Shown in pieces: positions 54,057 to 63,865 of a DNA stretch of 64,000 nt. Numbering within the stretch: position 1 is the first letter of the stretch; the number at the start of each line of letters is the position of its first letter. The position numbers were made by a program, and so were the translations under genes. The stretch comes from Pedobacter polaris (GTDB lineage: Bacteria > Bacteroidota > Bacteroidia > Sphingobacteriales > Sphingobacteriaceae), in NCBI RefSeq assembly GCF_005116505.1, contig NZ_SWBR01000005.1:310001-374000 (forward strand), in the 5' to 3' direction. The notes beneath the pieces are model-generated. The model was not told the origin of the DNA. It did no database searches and saw only the letters and a program-made list of their open reading frames with translations.

Positions 54057-55385
54057 TCAGAAATAGAACTGGGTGCGAATGGTTAAAACATTGTCGTTTA
54101 AATCATTTTCAAAATTTAACAACTTAGTCTTTTCATTTTTTATGATATCATAATAAACAACAGCTTTTAAATGCGGATTAAAATGATGTAGGAGCCCAAA
54201 ACCAAAAGTATCAAACCGCACATCAGCAGCTGAATATCCATTTGCAGCAGTAAGTTCATTTCCTTTAACCTTCGCATTTGGGTCGTACCAATCGTATTTT
54301 AAAATGAGTTGATTATCTGTACTGTTTAGGGTTTGAACAAAAGTAAAGTACGCACCATTAAAGCTTCTAGTATAATAAGGTAGTTTCACTGCATTTTTGT
54401 CTATAGGAAATGTTCCTGGGGTACTGCTATTGGTAGAAGTTCCTGTTTGTAAACCAGTAACATATTCTGCCCTAAGTTCTGATTTCCAACTTTTCTTTCT
54501 AGTTGAAAACTGAACATCAGCTCCATAATATTTTCTTGGTGCAATTTTATTAATGTTGCTAATTGAAGAATCTTTAGCCATTACCCAAGTATTATTTAAC
54601 TTTTGCATTTCATATTTTACTGGTAATTGATGATTTAGTCCACCTAACAAAGCACTAATACCTCCAGAAATATTTAATGGAATTTTTTTAAAGGCATAGT
54701 TTTTATGGCTTAACCTTAAAACAAAATCTTTACTATTGTCAAATTCCTGAGGACCTGATAAACCTTGTCCATTGTAAATACCAAGGTCAAATTGCAGGTT
54801 TTTAAGCTTTGCAGTTTTTTTACGAGGATTAAAGGTAAACATCACTCCTAAATCCCTTTCCGTCTTCATCAGGATTTGAGACATTCTGCCACGCTCTGGA
54901 GCTTCTCTAGCAGAAGATGAGAGTTGTAGCTCATTGCCAAACGGCCTTCCTGCTAAACCTGCTGTAAAGTAGAATAATTGAAAATGATGTTCGTAGTATC
55001 TGCCCCAAAAGTCTCTAACATTTACCCCTTGTTCTGTCCCGTCAAACTGAAACACAAAATAAGTTGATGGAGTTCCATCATCATTTAATAAGCTATAATC
55101 TGCTCTTAATCTGCCACGTCTTAATCTAAATCTATTATCAGTGTTTTCCCCAAAATTACCACCTTGAAATTCTGCTTGTGTACCTTTAGCTTGAGCGAAT
55201 TGGAACTGTGGTTGCATGTAACCTCCAAAAGATACAGATCCATATTTTTTTGAAATTATCAACAAGTTATTTACTGTTGTAGAATCAAGTATGTCATTTA
55301 TGTTTCTTTGTGCCAAAGCATTATTACCAATACAGATTAATAATAGGAGTACCGCACTTCGTAAATAACATTTAAAAACTTTCAT
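54057..55385 (-). CDS. OprO/OprP-type (phosphate-selective) porin
   Basis: A 442-residue outer-membrane porin. The ATG at 55383-55385 precedes a signal peptide ending NNALAQ; a longer frame to 55454 is set aside because the -7 box TACCTTTG at 55400-55407 would lie inside it. Strands include VSFGGYMQPQFQFAQ, FRLRRGRLRADYSLL and TYFVFQFDGTEQG, and it ends in the aromatic TIRTQFYF expected for BamA substrates. Family membership suggests phosphate or polyphosphate uptake, but no phosphate-regulation box was seen. Confidence 0.85.
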   Translation of the reverse strand: MKVFKCYLRSAVLLLLICIGNNALAQRNINDILDSTTVNNLLIISKKYGSVSFGGYMQPQFQFAQAKGTQAEFQGGNFGENTDNRFRLRRGRLRADYSLLNDDGTPSTYFVFQFDGTEQGVNVRDFWGRYYEHHFQLFYFTAGLAGRPFGNELQLSSSAREAPERGRMSQILMKTERDLGVMFTFNPRKKTAKLKNLQFDLGIYNGQGLSGPQEFDNSKDFVLRLSHKNYAFKKIPLNISGGISALLGGLNHQLPVKYEMQKLNNTWVMAKDSSISNINKIAPRKYYGADVQFSTRKKSWKSELRAEYVTGLQTGTSTNSSTPGTFPIDKNAVKLPYYTRSFNGAYFTFVQTLNSTDNQLILKYDWYDPNAKVKGNELTAANGYSAADVRFDTFGFGLLHHFNPHLKAVVYYDIIKNEKTKLLNFENDLNDNVLTIRTQFYF

Positions 55386-55399
55386 TCTTGTATTTTTAG

Positions 55400-55407
55400 C
55401 AAAGGTA
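55400..55407 (-). promoter_or_regulatory. Promoter -7 box of the porin gene
   Basis: TACCTTTG on the minus strand, 14 bases before the ATG. Its position decides the start codon. Confidence 0.55.
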
Positions 55408-55454
55408 ATTCTTATTTGCATAGTAAAATAAGAAGGATAAATAATTTTTGACAT

Positions 55455-55485
55455 AAAAAAGCCTCCCGATTTTTCAATGGGAGGC
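55455..55485 (-). terminator. Terminator of the 570-residue permease gene
   Basis: GCCTCCC and GGGAGGC pair around an 11-base loop and end in T6 on the minus strand. Confidence 0.88.
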
Positions 55486-55505
55486 TTATTAAAATTTTAT
55501 GAATA

Positions 55506-57218
55506 TTATTTAGGTTCTATCTTACTAACAGTGGCAATTCTATAACCATAAATAATTAAGTGTAAAACTGCAAATGCTAATGAGAAGTAATATAAACCAT
55601 AATCTGCCTCAACTGTCGCATCTGCTTTAGTAGCTTCTAATGATAAATGGTGGTGTAAGATTGCTACAATAATTAAAAGTACAGCAAGTGCAAGACCTAC
55701 ATAAGATACTACTTTGTTGCTCTTCATCATTGTCGCTTTTAAATTATCAGATAATAAGCTGTTTTTAATTCCATAGAATAAATAAACATTAATACCGATA
55801 ATCATCCATACCAATAAACGAACCCAAGTATCTAATGGTAAAAACACCATCATACCTAAACATACCAATACACCTAAAATAGGAATAAGTGGTACCAAAG
55901 GCACTTTGAAAGCTCTTGGCAAATCTGGCATGCGTTTTCTCAAAATCATAATACCAATACACACCAAAATAAATGCGAACAATGTTCCAATACTCGTCAT
56001 TTCACCAACCACACGTGCAGGAACAAATGCAGCAAACAAACTCACAAATACCATAAATAACAAGTTACTTTTTGCTGGTGTACTATATTTAGAGTGTACA
56101 CTAGAGAATACTTTTGGTAATAAACCATCTTTACTCATAGAGAAAAATACTCTTGATTGGCCCATTAACATTACCATGATTACAGATGCATAACCACCTA
56201 AAATAGCTAAGATGATTGCTTTGTTTAACCAAGGATATGCTGGACTTACAACACCTGCAGCATTTGTAGTACCCATGTTATCTATTGCAACAGCAACTGG
56301 TGCAATACCATCCTGACCTTTGAAAAGCTCGTAGTTAGCAACGCCAGTCATTACATGTGCGAATAAGATATAAAGTATAGTACAAATAAATAATGAAACT
56401 AAAATACCAATTGGCATATCTTTTTTAGGATTTTTTGCTTCCTGCGCAGCAGTAGAAACAGCATCAAAGCCTATATAAGCAAAGAATACAATACCTGCAG
56501 CTCTAATAACCCCAGATATACCATATTCGCCAAATTTGCCTGTATTATTAGGGATATAAGGACTAAAGTTGTCTGCATTAATATATTTCCATCCTAAGAA
56601 GATAAAAATCAATACGATTACAACTTTAATTGCTACAATTACTCCATTAATTACTGCAGATTCTTTAGTTCCTTTAATTAAGATTAAAGACATTAATACA
56701 ACAATAAATACAGCAGGCAAGTTAAACATACCTGATACAATTGTTCCATCTGCTAAAGTAGCCGTATCAAAAGGTGACATTACTACTTGAGCTGGGAGAT
56801 GTATGTCAAAGTATTCGAGGAACTTGACCAGATATCGACTCCAGCTAATAGAAACCGTTGCGGCTCCAACAGCGTATTCTAGTACTAAATCCCATCCAAT
56901 AATCCATGCTACAAATTCGCCCATAGTGGCGTAAGAGTAGGTGTAAGCACTACCAGCAACAGGAATCATTGATGCAAATTCTGCATAGCATAAACCAGCA
57001 AAAGCACAACCAACGGCTGCTATGATAAATGAAATAGTAATTGCAGGACCGGCGTTATTAGCTGCAGCAGAACCTGTGATTGAGAATAAACCAGCACCAA
57101 TAATTGCACCAATACCCAAAGCAACCAGATTTACAGGGCCGAGGGTTCTTTTCAGTGTACCTTCTCCGCTCTCTTCTGCTTCTTTTGTAAGTAAGTCAAT
57201 TGACTTTCTAAAATTCAT
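55506..57218 (-). CDS. APC family amino-acid permease (CAT type)
   Basis: A 570-residue inner-membrane transporter, homologous to the 649-residue permease at 24862-26811 but without its long late insertion. LVALGIGAIIGAGLFSITG near residue 32 is the TM1 substrate region and VFFAYIGFDAVSTAAQEAKN is the TM6 region. About 14 hydrophobic segments. A terminator follows; no consensus -7 box is seen in the gap to hppA. Confidence 0.9.
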   Translation of the reverse strand: MNFRKSIDLLTKEAEESGEGTLKRTLGPVNLVALGIGAIIGAGLFSITGSAAANNAGPAITISFIIAAVGCAFAGLCYAEFASMIPVAGSAYTYSYATMGEFVAWIIGWDLVLEYAVGAATVSISWSRYLVKFLEYFDIHLPAQVVMSPFDTATLADGTIVSGMFNLPAVFIVVLMSLILIKGTKESAVINGVIVAIKVVIVLIFIFLGWKYINADNFSPYIPNNTGKFGEYGISGVIRAAGIVFFAYIGFDAVSTAAQEAKNPKKDMPIGILVSLFICTILYILFAHVMTGVANYELFKGQDGIAPVAVAIDNMGTTNAAGVVSPAYPWLNKAIILAILGGYASVIMVMLMGQSRVFFSMSKDGLLPKVFSSVHSKYSTPAKSNLLFMVFVSLFAAFVPARVVGEMTSIGTLFAFILVCIGIMILRKRMPDLPRAFKVPLVPLIPILGVLVCLGMMVFLPLDTWVRLLVWMIIGINVYLFYGIKNSLLSDNLKATMMKSNKVVSYVGLALAVLLIIVAILHHHLSLEATKADATVEADYGLYYFSLAFAVLHLIIYGYRIATVSKIEPK

Positions 57219-57301
57219 AGTTTAAGTTTAGTTAAAGTGTTTCAATAAGTTTTCAGTTTGTTTTATAATAGTTTCAAACCTAAATAAAAATTCTGTAATA
57301 A

Positions 57302-57333
57302 TAAAGGGGATTTTTATTCAAAATCCCCTTTAT
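57302..57333 (-). terminator. Terminator of hppA
   Basis: AAAGGGGATTTT and AAAATCCCCTTT form a 12-bp stem around a 5-base loop. The T run on the minus strand is interrupted (TTTATTATT). Confidence 0.75.
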
Positions 57334-57354
57334 TTAGTAACATTTATGATTTAA

Positions 57355-59616
57355 CTAACGATGGGTTAGTGTATCAGTAGTATTTTTAATCGTATCTATT
57401 GTTGCATTACCAGCAGAATCAACATTTTTTTGAATACGAACCTCTTTTACAACTTCTGTAACATGAGGCGCATCTGATGCACTAATTGCAATGTATGGTG
57501 CAATAACTAAAGAAACGATAGACATTAACTTAATTAAAATGTTCATTGATGGGCCTGAAGTATCTTTGAATGGATCTCCTACAGTATCACCCGTTACAGA
57601 TGCTTTATGTGGTTCTGATTTTTTGTAATACATTTCACCATTAATTTCTACCCCTTTTTCAAATGACTTTTTAGCATTATCCCATGCACCACCAGCGTTA
57701 GATTGGAAAATACCCATCAATACACCAGATACAGTTACACCTGCTAATAACCCACCTAAAACTTCTGGGCCTAAAGTGAAACCAACAATTACTGGAGTAA
57801 TTAAGGCAATTGCTCCAGGCAACATCATTTCACGAATTGAGGCTTTAGTAGAAATAGCCACACATTTTTCATATTCAGGTTTTGCTTTGTATTCCATAAT
57901 TCCAGGAATTTCACGGAATTGGCGACGAACTTCTTGCACCATATCCATTGCTGCCTTACCAACTGCTTGAATACATAATGCAGAAAATACGAAAGGTATC
58001 ATTCCGCCAACAAATAACCCAGCTAAAACTGGAGCTTTATATATATCAATAGCAGCTATACCAGCAATACCAACAAAAGCAGCAAATAAAGCCAATGAAG
58101 TTAAAGCAGCAGATGCAATTGCAAATCCTTTACCAGTTGCAGCAGTTGTATTACCTACCGCATCTAAATTATCTGTACGCTCACGAACTTCTGGAGGTAA
58201 TTGACTCATTTCTGCAATACCACCAGCGTTATCTGCAATTGGTCCAAAAGCATCAATAGCTAATTGCATAGCCGTTGTAGCCATCATACCTGCAGCAGCA
58301 ATTGCAACTCCATATAATCCTGCAAAATAATAAGAAGACATAATACCGCCAGCTAATACTAAAATAGGGATAACGGTAGATTTCATTCCTACTGATAAAC
58401 CAGCAATGATATTTGTGGCATGACCAGTTGAAGATTGCTGAATAATTGAATTAACCGGAGCTTTACCCATAGCGGTGTAATACTCAGTTACTATACTCAT
58501 AATAGTACCCACAATTAAACCAACCATAATTGCATAAAATACATTCATGCTCGAAAACTCATAACCACGTAGGCTTAAAGTTTCAGGAAGCATCCATTTT
58601 ACAATAAAGAAAGAAGAAATTGCAGTAATTAAAATTGATGACCAGTTACCTAAGTTTAAAGCATTTTGAACACTAGATTTCTCATCCTTGATGGTTACAA
58701 ACCAAGTTCCGATAATCGAGAAGATAATTCCCAATCCGCAAATTACCATTGGCAATAAAATAGGAGACATACCGCCAAATTTATCAGTTACAGTAATTTC
58801 TTGACCCAACACCATTGTTGCTAAAATTGTAGCAACATAAGATCCAAATAAATCTGCACCCATACCAGCAACATCACCAACATTGTCTCCAACGTTATCA
58901 GCAATAGTTGCAGGGTTACGTACATCATCTTCAGGAATACCTGCTTCAACTTTACCTACTAAATCTGCACCAACATCGGCAGCCTTAGTATAAATACCAC
59001 CACCAACACGAGCAAATAAAGCAATAGATTCTGCTCCAAGAGAAAATCCAGTTAATACTTCGATAGCAGTTTTCATGTTTACTACACTCACAACTCCATC
59101 TGTACCAATTACATCAAATAAAGAAAGAAAAACGATAAATAATCCACCTAATCCTAACACAGCTAAACCTGCAACACCTAAGCCCATTACTATACCGCCT
59201 GTAAAGCTCACTTTTAAAGCTTGTTTTAAACTAGTTCTTGCAGCTTGTGTGGTACGAACGTTTGCTTTTGTTGCCACTTTCATTCCAATGTATCCAGCAA
59301 GAGCTGAGAAAAAGGCGCCAATTAAAAATGAAATAGAGATGATCCAGCTTGAGTGAATTTCTTTACCATTAATTTCGTGGATGGTTCCAGAATAAGCCAA
59401 TAAAGCGGCAGCAAAAACAGCAAAGATGCTTAATACTTTCCATTCTGCTTTTAAAAAGGCCATTGCTCCATCGGCAATGTAACCAGCAAGCTCCTGCATA
59501 TTCGCATCACCAGCATCTTGTTTGTTTACCCATGCACTTTTTACAGCCATAACCAGAATACCGATTAAGCCTAAAAGAGGAATGGAATAGATTAAATTGT
59601 TTTGTAGAAAATCCAT
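57355..59616 (-). CDS. hppA: Membrane-bound ion-translocating pyrophosphatase, K+-dependent type
   Basis: A 753-residue inner-membrane enzyme with about 16 hydrophobic segments that couples hydrolysis of PPi to transport of protons or sodium. The PPi site includes [16 protein letters not shown] at 209-224 and [20 protein letters not shown] at 240-259. Residues A492-A493 follow GNTT at 488-491; Ala at this place marks the K+-dependent subfamily, whereas the K+-independent enzymes have Lys. Sodium or proton specificity cannot be read here. It has a near-ideal promoter. Confidence 0.95.
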   Translation of the reverse strand: MDFLQNNLIYSIPLLGLIGILVMAVKSAWVNKQDAGDANMQELAGYIADGAMAFLKAEWKVLSIFAVFAAALLAYSGTIHEINGKEIHSSWIISISFLIGAFFSALAGYIGMKVATKANVRTTQAARTSLKQALKVSFTGGIVMGLGVAGLAVLGLGGLFIVFLSLFDVIGTDGVVSVVNMKTAIEVLTGFSLGAESIALFARVGGGIYTKAADVGADLVGKVEAGIPEDDVRNPATIADNVGDNVGDVAGMGADLFGSYVATILATMVLGQEITVTDKFGGMSPILLPMVICGLGIIFSIIGTWFVTIKDEKSSVQNALNLGNWSSILITAISSFFIVKWMLPETLSLRGYEFSSMNVFYAIMVGLIVGTIMSIVTEYYTAMGKAPVNSIIQQSSTGHATNIIAGLSVGMKSTVIPILVLAGGIMSSYYFAGLYGVAIAAAGMMATTAMQLAIDAFGPIADNAGGIAEMSQLPPEVRERTDNLDAVGNTTAATGKGFAIASAALTSLALFAAFVGIAGIAAIDIYKAPVLAGLFVGGMIPFVFSALCIQAVGKAAMDMVQEVRRQFREIPGIMEYKAKPEYEKCVAISTKASIREMMLPGAIALITPVIVGFTLGPEVLGGLLAGVTVSGVLMGIFQSNAGGAWDNAKKSFEKGVEINGEMYYKKSEPHKASVTGDTVGDPFKDTSGPSMNILIKLMSIVSLVIAPYIAISASDAPHVTEVVKEVRIQKNVDSAGNATIDTIKNTTDTLTHR

Positions 59617-59672
59617 ATTGTAATTTATATTTTGGTTGTTTAGTTAGTGAAATAAAAATAATACAAGGGTTG

Positions 59673-59703
59673 CAAAAATAAGCGTGTTTAGCTAATAACC
59701 AAA
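59673..59703 (-). promoter_or_regulatory. Promoter of hppA (-33/-7)
   Basis: On the minus strand TTTG at 59703-59700, a 19-base spacer, then TATTTTTG at 59680-59673. The best consensus match in the window; leader about 52 bases. Confidence 0.8.
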
Positions 59704-59855
59704 TTTTTAAGCAAATGATTGTTAACATTTTTTATTTTTTAGTAATAATACGGACGCAAGAACGTTTTAGCCTGTTTTTTTTAATCCATATTTAGTATAT
59801 ATTAGCCAAACTAAACCATCCCGATACTATTGGGAACAAACAAATAAACTAAAAC

Positions 59856-61271
59856 ATGGAAAACCAAAAAGAAGAAGGTTCTTTTAAAAGAGAGCTTGGC
59901 CTATTTGATGGCACAATGCTCGTTGTGGGCTCAATGATAGGCTCAGGTATATTTATAGTAAGTGCAGATATAACTAGGCAGGTTGGTTCTGCAGGTTGGT
60001 TAATCTTAATTTGGGTTCTTACAGCTGTAATTACAATGATTGCCGCCGTTAGTTATGGCGAATTAAGCGCCATGTTCCCTAAAGCTGGTGGGCAATATGT
60101 TTATTTAAAAGAATCATACAATAAATTAATTGCCTTTTTATACGGTTGGAGCTTTTTTGCAGTAATTCAAACGGGTACAATTGCGGCTGTAGGTGTAGCC
60201 TTTGCAAAGTTTGCTGCCTATTTGTATCCTCCATTAAGTAATGAAAATATTTTGTATGAGATGGGATCTTTTCAGTTAAATGCTGCTCAATTAGTTTCTA
60301 TTGTAACTATTGTTTTGTTAACTTATATCAACACAAGAGGAGTTAAGGATAGTAAAATGCTACAGACTTTCTTAACCATCATTAAGATATTATCATTATT
60401 TGGCTTAATTATTTTCGGATTAACCTTAGCGGCTAAAGCTGATGTATGGAATGCGAACTGGGCAAATGCTTGGGATTCTAAAATGTTTGATGCCAGCACT
60501 TCCTCATGGGTAACAATTGGTGGCACAGCTTTAATGTCTGGTATTGTTGCTTCTATGGTAGGCTCATTATTTAGTAGTGATGCTTGGAATGGTGTAACGT
60601 TTATTGCCGGAGAGATTAAAAATCCTCAACGTAATGTTGGTTTAAGTTTGTTCTTAGGTACTTTAATTGTTAGTGTTATTTATATTTTGGCAAACGTAAT
60701 GTATGTTGCAGTTATGCCATTGAATGAAATTGCAAATGCCCCATCAGATAGGGTAGCTGTTGCTGCGGCACAATATATTTTTGGCAATACTGGAACCATT
60801 ATAATTGCAGTAATGATCATGATATCAACTTTTGCTTGTAATAATGGATTAATTATGGCTGGTGCAAGGGTTTATTATACCATGTCTAAAGATGGGTTAT
60901 TCTTTAAAAAAGCTAGTAATTTAAATAAGTTCGATGTTCCTGAATGGGCTTTGTGGGCTCAAGGTATTTGGGCATCCTTATTATGTTTAACTGGTCAATA
61001 TGGTGCATTACTTGATTTTGTAATTATCATTGTATTGATATTCTATATATTAACTATATATGGAATCTTCATCTTAAGAAGAAAAATGCCGAATGCCGAA
61101 CGTCCATATAAAGCGTTTGGATATCCGGTATTACCTTTTATATATATAGTAGTCGCATCCGCAGTTTCAATCGGCTTATTAATTACTAAAACTAGTACTT
61201 GTGGTTGGGGTGTATTGATTATGTTAATTGGTATTCCGGTGTATTACCTAACTAAACCTAAAGAAGCTTAG
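59856..61271 (+). CDS. APC family amino-acid permease (LAT-like branch)
   Basis: A 471-residue inner-membrane transporter with 12 segments. GSMIGSGIFIVSADITRQVG near residue 27 is the TM1 unwound region and YVYLKESYNKLIAFLYGW follows in TM3. It differs from the two CAT-type permeases in lacking FFAYIGFDA, and falls in the LAT/ethanolamine-like branch. Substrate not assigned. It ends 7 bases before an inverted-repeat arm like those around the GxxExxY gene. Confidence 0.88.
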   Translation: MENQKEEGSFKRELGLFDGTMLVVGSMIGSGIFIVSADITRQVGSAGWLILIWVLTAVITMIAAVSYGELSAMFPKAGGQYVYLKESYNKLIAFLYGWSFFAVIQTGTIAAVGVAFAKFAAYLYPPLSNENILYEMGSFQLNAAQLVSIVTIVLLTYINTRGVKDSKMLQTFLTIIKILSLFGLIIFGLTLAAKADVWNANWANAWDSKMFDASTSSWVTIGGTALMSGIVASMVGSLFSSDAWNGVTFIAGEIKNPQRNVGLSLFLGTLIVSVIYILANVMYVAVMPLNEIANAPSDRVAVAAAQYIFGNTGTIIIAVMIMISTFACNNGLIMAGARVYYTMSKDGLFFKKASNLNKFDVPEWALWAQGIWASLLCLTGQYGALLDFVIIIVLIFYILTIYGIFILRRKMPNAERPYKAFGYPVLPFIYIVVASAVSIGLLITKTSTCGWGVLIMLIGIPVYYLTKPKEA

Positions 61272-61277
61272 AAGGTT

Positions 61278-61374
61278 GTCTTGATTAGGATTCTTTAAAG
61301 GATAGTGGGATTAATTTCTACTATCCTTTTTTATGCTAACCATCTCAAAATCCAAGAAATCCTAATTAAGATTA
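61278..61374. repeat. Gene-less relative of the GxxExxY inverted-repeat arms
   Basis: GTCTTGATTAGGATT at 61278-61292 and, inverted at 61360-61374, ATCTTAATTAGGATT-type bases share 13 positions; both belong to the family at 1865-1888 and 2522-2545. Only a terminator-like hairpin lies between. The outer coordinates are approximate to one or two bases. Confidence 0.5.
61297..61333 (+). terminator. Terminator of the 471-residue permease gene
   Basis: AAAGGATAGT pairs with ACTATCCTTT around a 13-base loop, then TTTTTT. It lies between the repeat arms. Confidence 0.75.
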
Positions 61375-61540
61375 GTTTCTTATCATCTTTTTTGTTTTTG
61401 AAAAGCAGTTGTGGTGCTTGTAGGTTGCGATAGCCCCGCTCTTCATTTCAATCTTTTTGTGCTTCAACAATCTTCAGCATTACAAAAAGTATTTTCATTG
61501 CGATCGGGTTTAGCATGCAAAGCCTGTGCTAATACACTCT

Positions 61541-61590
61541 GCAACCCCTCAATCTCCTACAACCATTCCCAAGAACGAGAACCGGCCTTG
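61541..61590. repeat. Repeat module A, copy 1
   Basis: Fifty bases from GCAACCCCTCAATC to GAGAACCGGCCTTG, repeated with one substitution and one inserted base at 61969-62019. Confidence 0.85.
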
Positions 61591-61830
61591 GATGCTAGGA
61601 AAGGAAGAATAGTTAATTGTTCTAAATAAAAATTCTCTCTAGAGAAAAAATAGTAGGGCGGAGAAGAGAGGCATCTTCAGCCGAACGGCTTGTCCTACGG
61701 TAAAAAAACAATTGACGTATTATTCCGCCATAGCATCCACAGCCTAGATGTATTCATCAGTTTATATGTCTTTAATGGTATTCATGCACTCGCAAGCTCG
61801 GGATTGCTCTTTTCATCAATGGAAAAGAAG

Positions 61831-61953
61831 AAGAGCCATTTTGTGGCTAACCGAGGCAAGCCTAAGCGTTGGCAACAATCATAGGTGGCCCCCCAACCAA
61901 AGCAGATTGCTTCGTCCCGATGGAAAATCGGAGACTCGCAATGACGAACATAG
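61831..61953. repeat. Repeat module B, copy 1
   Basis: From AAGAGCCATTTTGTGG to GAACATAG, aligned with 62202-62326 at a 371-base offset. It includes ATTGCTTCGTCCCG and GACTCGCAATGACG, words of a common dispersed repeat. Confidence 0.75.
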
Positions 61954-61968
61954 TTTAAAGGGCGCCAT

Positions 61969-62019
61969 GCAAACCCCTCAATCCCCTACAACCATTCCCA
62001 AGAACGAGAACCGGCCTTG
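61969..62019. repeat. Repeat module A, copy 2
   Basis: Fifty-one bases nearly identical to 61541-61590. Confidence 0.85.
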
Positions 62020-62201
62020 AAGCATTCCGAAGGAGAACGCATTCAAACTTGTGCACTACCATTCAAAAACCACAACTCAAGACAGAAAGCAGTTCGATCC
62101 TTCATCGGACCTTTTTCTGTCGCCCTAAAAGTTTGGATAGTGTAATCCGAGCAATGATTTACAGCCTTGATGTTTTGTTTCTTTTGGATCAAGCCAAAAG
62201 A

Positions 62202-62326
62202 AAGAGCCACTCGGTGGCGGCTAGCCGAGACAAGCCTAAGTGCTGGCAACAATCATAGTTGGTGTCCAACCAAAACAGATTGCTTCGGCCCGAGGGAAAA
62301 TCGGAGACTCGCAATGACAGACATAG
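62202..62326. repeat. Repeat module B, copy 2
   Basis: Diverged copy of 61831-61953 (AAGAGCCACTCGGTGG to GACATAG). Shared core: GAAAATCGGAGACTCGCAAT. Confidence 0.75.
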
Positions 62327-62391
62327 TAATTTAATACAATCATCAAACCTTCAAAATATTACGCAAACCCCTAAACTCCAATTCTTATCCT

Positions 62392-62399
62392 TATCTTTG
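62392..62399 (+). promoter_or_regulatory. Promoter -7 box close to the radical SAM start codon
   Basis: TATCTTTG ends 6 bases before the ATG at 62406. It lies at the right edge of the repeat field. Confidence 0.55.
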
Positions 62400-62405
62400 C
62401 ACTTA

Positions 62406-63377
62406 ATGGGAACTGCATTAGATTCGGGTATAAAAGGGTATAAGGGTTATGGCATTCACTTGCGTGAAAAATACAATGGTCAGCGTGTATTTAAAGTAAT
62501 TGTAGATGGAGGTTTTACTTGCCCTAATCGTGATGGTAGTAAAGGTTATGGCGGATGCACCTATTGCAATGTAGATTCGTTTACCCCAGAACCATCAAGA
62601 AAAAATCCAAATATTAAAGATCAATTGATAGAAGGCATGTCGAGAGCTAAAAACTCTTACAAAGCCGATAAGTATATCGTTTATTTCCAGCCAAACACAA
62701 ATACCTATGCACCAGTACATTATTTAAAGATGATGTATGATGAAGCGTTATCTGTTAATACCGAAGATGTTGTTGGTTTTTCTGTAGGTACCAGACCAGA
62801 TTGTATCGATGCAGAAAAGGTTGCGCTATTAGAAAGTTATACCGATCGTTTCGATGTAGATTTAGAAATGGGAATGGAGTCTATATATGATGAAACTCTT
62901 GAGCAAATTAATAGAGGTTGCAGTCACGGAGAGTTTGTTGAAGCGGTTAAACTTTTAGAAAATTCAAAATTAGATCTCTGTGTACATACTATCTTCGGTT
63001 TTCCTTGGGAAACTAGAGAGATGATGTTGGGTTATATTCACGAAATTAACCGTTTTCCTCAAATCAAGTTTGTAAAATTTCACCATTTGCACATTGTAGA
63101 AGGTTCTATTATGGGGGCTAAGTATAAAAAAAATCCTTTCAAATTATTTACACTTGAAGAATATACCGACCTGCTTTGTGAATTAATTCCTTTGTTAAGG
63201 CCAGATATTGTGATACAACGTTTATTCGGAATTTCTGATTGGGATTTGTTAATTGCACCTAACTGGGGTTTAAATAAATCAGCCATTCAAACCTATATAG
63301 ATAAGGAGATAGAAAGAAGAGGGGTAATGCAGGGTTCGATGTATGTAGTTGGTATGGCTAACAATTCAACAATTTAA
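62406..63377 (+). CDS. Radical SAM protein, TIGR01212/YhcC family
   Basis: A 323-residue radical SAM enzyme. The cluster cysteines C39, C51 and C54 lie in CPNRDGSKGYGGCTYC; their wide spacing (C-x11-C-x2-C) is typical of the YhcC family and unlike the usual C-x3-C-x2-C. VYFQPNTNTYAPV and VDLEMGMESIYDETL follow. I start at the ATG at 62406, giving MGTALDSGIKGYKGYGIHLR, because the -7 box lies just upstream and the longer frame to 62259 is repeat DNA. Its substrate is unknown. Confidence 0.92.
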   Translation: MGTALDSGIKGYKGYGIHLREKYNGQRVFKVIVDGGFTCPNRDGSKGYGGCTYCNVDSFTPEPSRKNPNIKDQLIEGMSRAKNSYKADKYIVYFQPNTNTYAPVHYLKMMYDEALSVNTEDVVGFSVGTRPDCIDAEKVALLESYTDRFDVDLEMGMESIYDETLEQINRGCSHGEFVEAVKLLENSKLDLCVHTIFGFPWETREMMLGYIHEINRFPQIKFVKFHHLHIVEGSIMGAKYKKNPFKLFTLEEYTDLLCELIPLLRPDIVIQRLFGISDWDLLIAPNWGLNKSAIQTYIDKEIERRGVMQGSMYVVGMANNSTI

Positions 63378-63391
63378 CTATAAAGCAATTT

Positions 63392-63865
63392 TTATTGCCC
63401 TGTATAAACGCCAAACAATTCTATCACTTTTTTCTCTCTGAAGGTAAATATCTCTTTGATTTTGTTTTTTACCATGACTTCATGTGCCATTCGTCCTAAA
63501 ATGCCCATCGGCAAAGCGTAGGTTAAAATGTCAGTCATTTCTACGCCGCCTTCTATAGCTTTAAAATGATGCTGGTGATGCCAGAATTTAAACGGACCAA
63601 ACCGTTGCTCATCAATAAAGTACTTTTCATGTTCTACTTGGGTAATTTCTGTCATCCAATTTAAATGTATGCCAAATAAGGGGGATACTTTATAGGTAAT
63701 GATCATTCCTGGGTACATTTTTCCATCACTATCTCCCGAAGTAACAATAAAAGCCATTTCATTTGGGGTAATCTTGGCCAAATTAGCTGGAGAGGAGAAG
63801 AAATCCCAGGCATCGGAACTTGAAATAGGAAGCTTTTGAGCAAACTTTATTTGATAAGATTTCAT
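63392..63865 (-). CDS. SRPBCC family protein
   Basis: A 157-residue cytoplasmic protein with a START/Bet v 1-like fold. LPISSSDAWDFFSSPANLAKITP opens the fold, GMIITYKVSPLFGIHLNWMTEI and FGPFKFWHHQHHFKAIEGGVEMTD follow, and the end is a long helix. The fold forms a hydrophobic cavity; ligand and role are unknown. It converges with the radical SAM gene, with 14 bases between the stop codons. TATCTTTA just upstream is a near match of the -7 box. Confidence 0.88.
   Translation of the reverse strand: MKSYQIKFAQKLPISSSDAWDFFSSPANLAKITPNEMAFIVTSGDSDGKMYPGMIITYKVSPLFGIHLNWMTEITQVEHEKYFIDEQRFGPFKFWHHQHHFKAIEGGVEMTDILTYALPMGILGRMAHEVMVKNKIKEIFTFREKKVIELFGVYTGQ

Larger units (their letters stand above)
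61375..62405. other. Repeat-rich, gene-free interval of about 1.0 kb
   Basis: The interval is richer in GC than the genes on either side and contains duplicated modules (61541-61590/61969-62019 and 61831-61953/62202-62326). Short open frames in the repeats share peptide words such as KPK-W-QQS. They lack promoters and start signals and look like repeat by-products. The only promoter seen is the -7 box at 62392 for the radical SAM gene. Confidence 0.6.

Noticed and set aside
59821-59835. Small palindrome CCCGATACTATTGGG before the last permease
   Set aside because: Only 3-4 paired bases; no second copy. Too weak for an operator.
24862-61271. Amino-acid permeases as one operon or recent duplicates
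   Set aside because: Three genes at distant places; two are CAT type and one a different branch, and they are too diverged for a recent event.
61690-62258. Several 60-90-codon open frames in the repeat field
   Set aside because: They are repeat DNA in both strands, share words because the DNA is duplicated, and lack promoters. Not called as genes.
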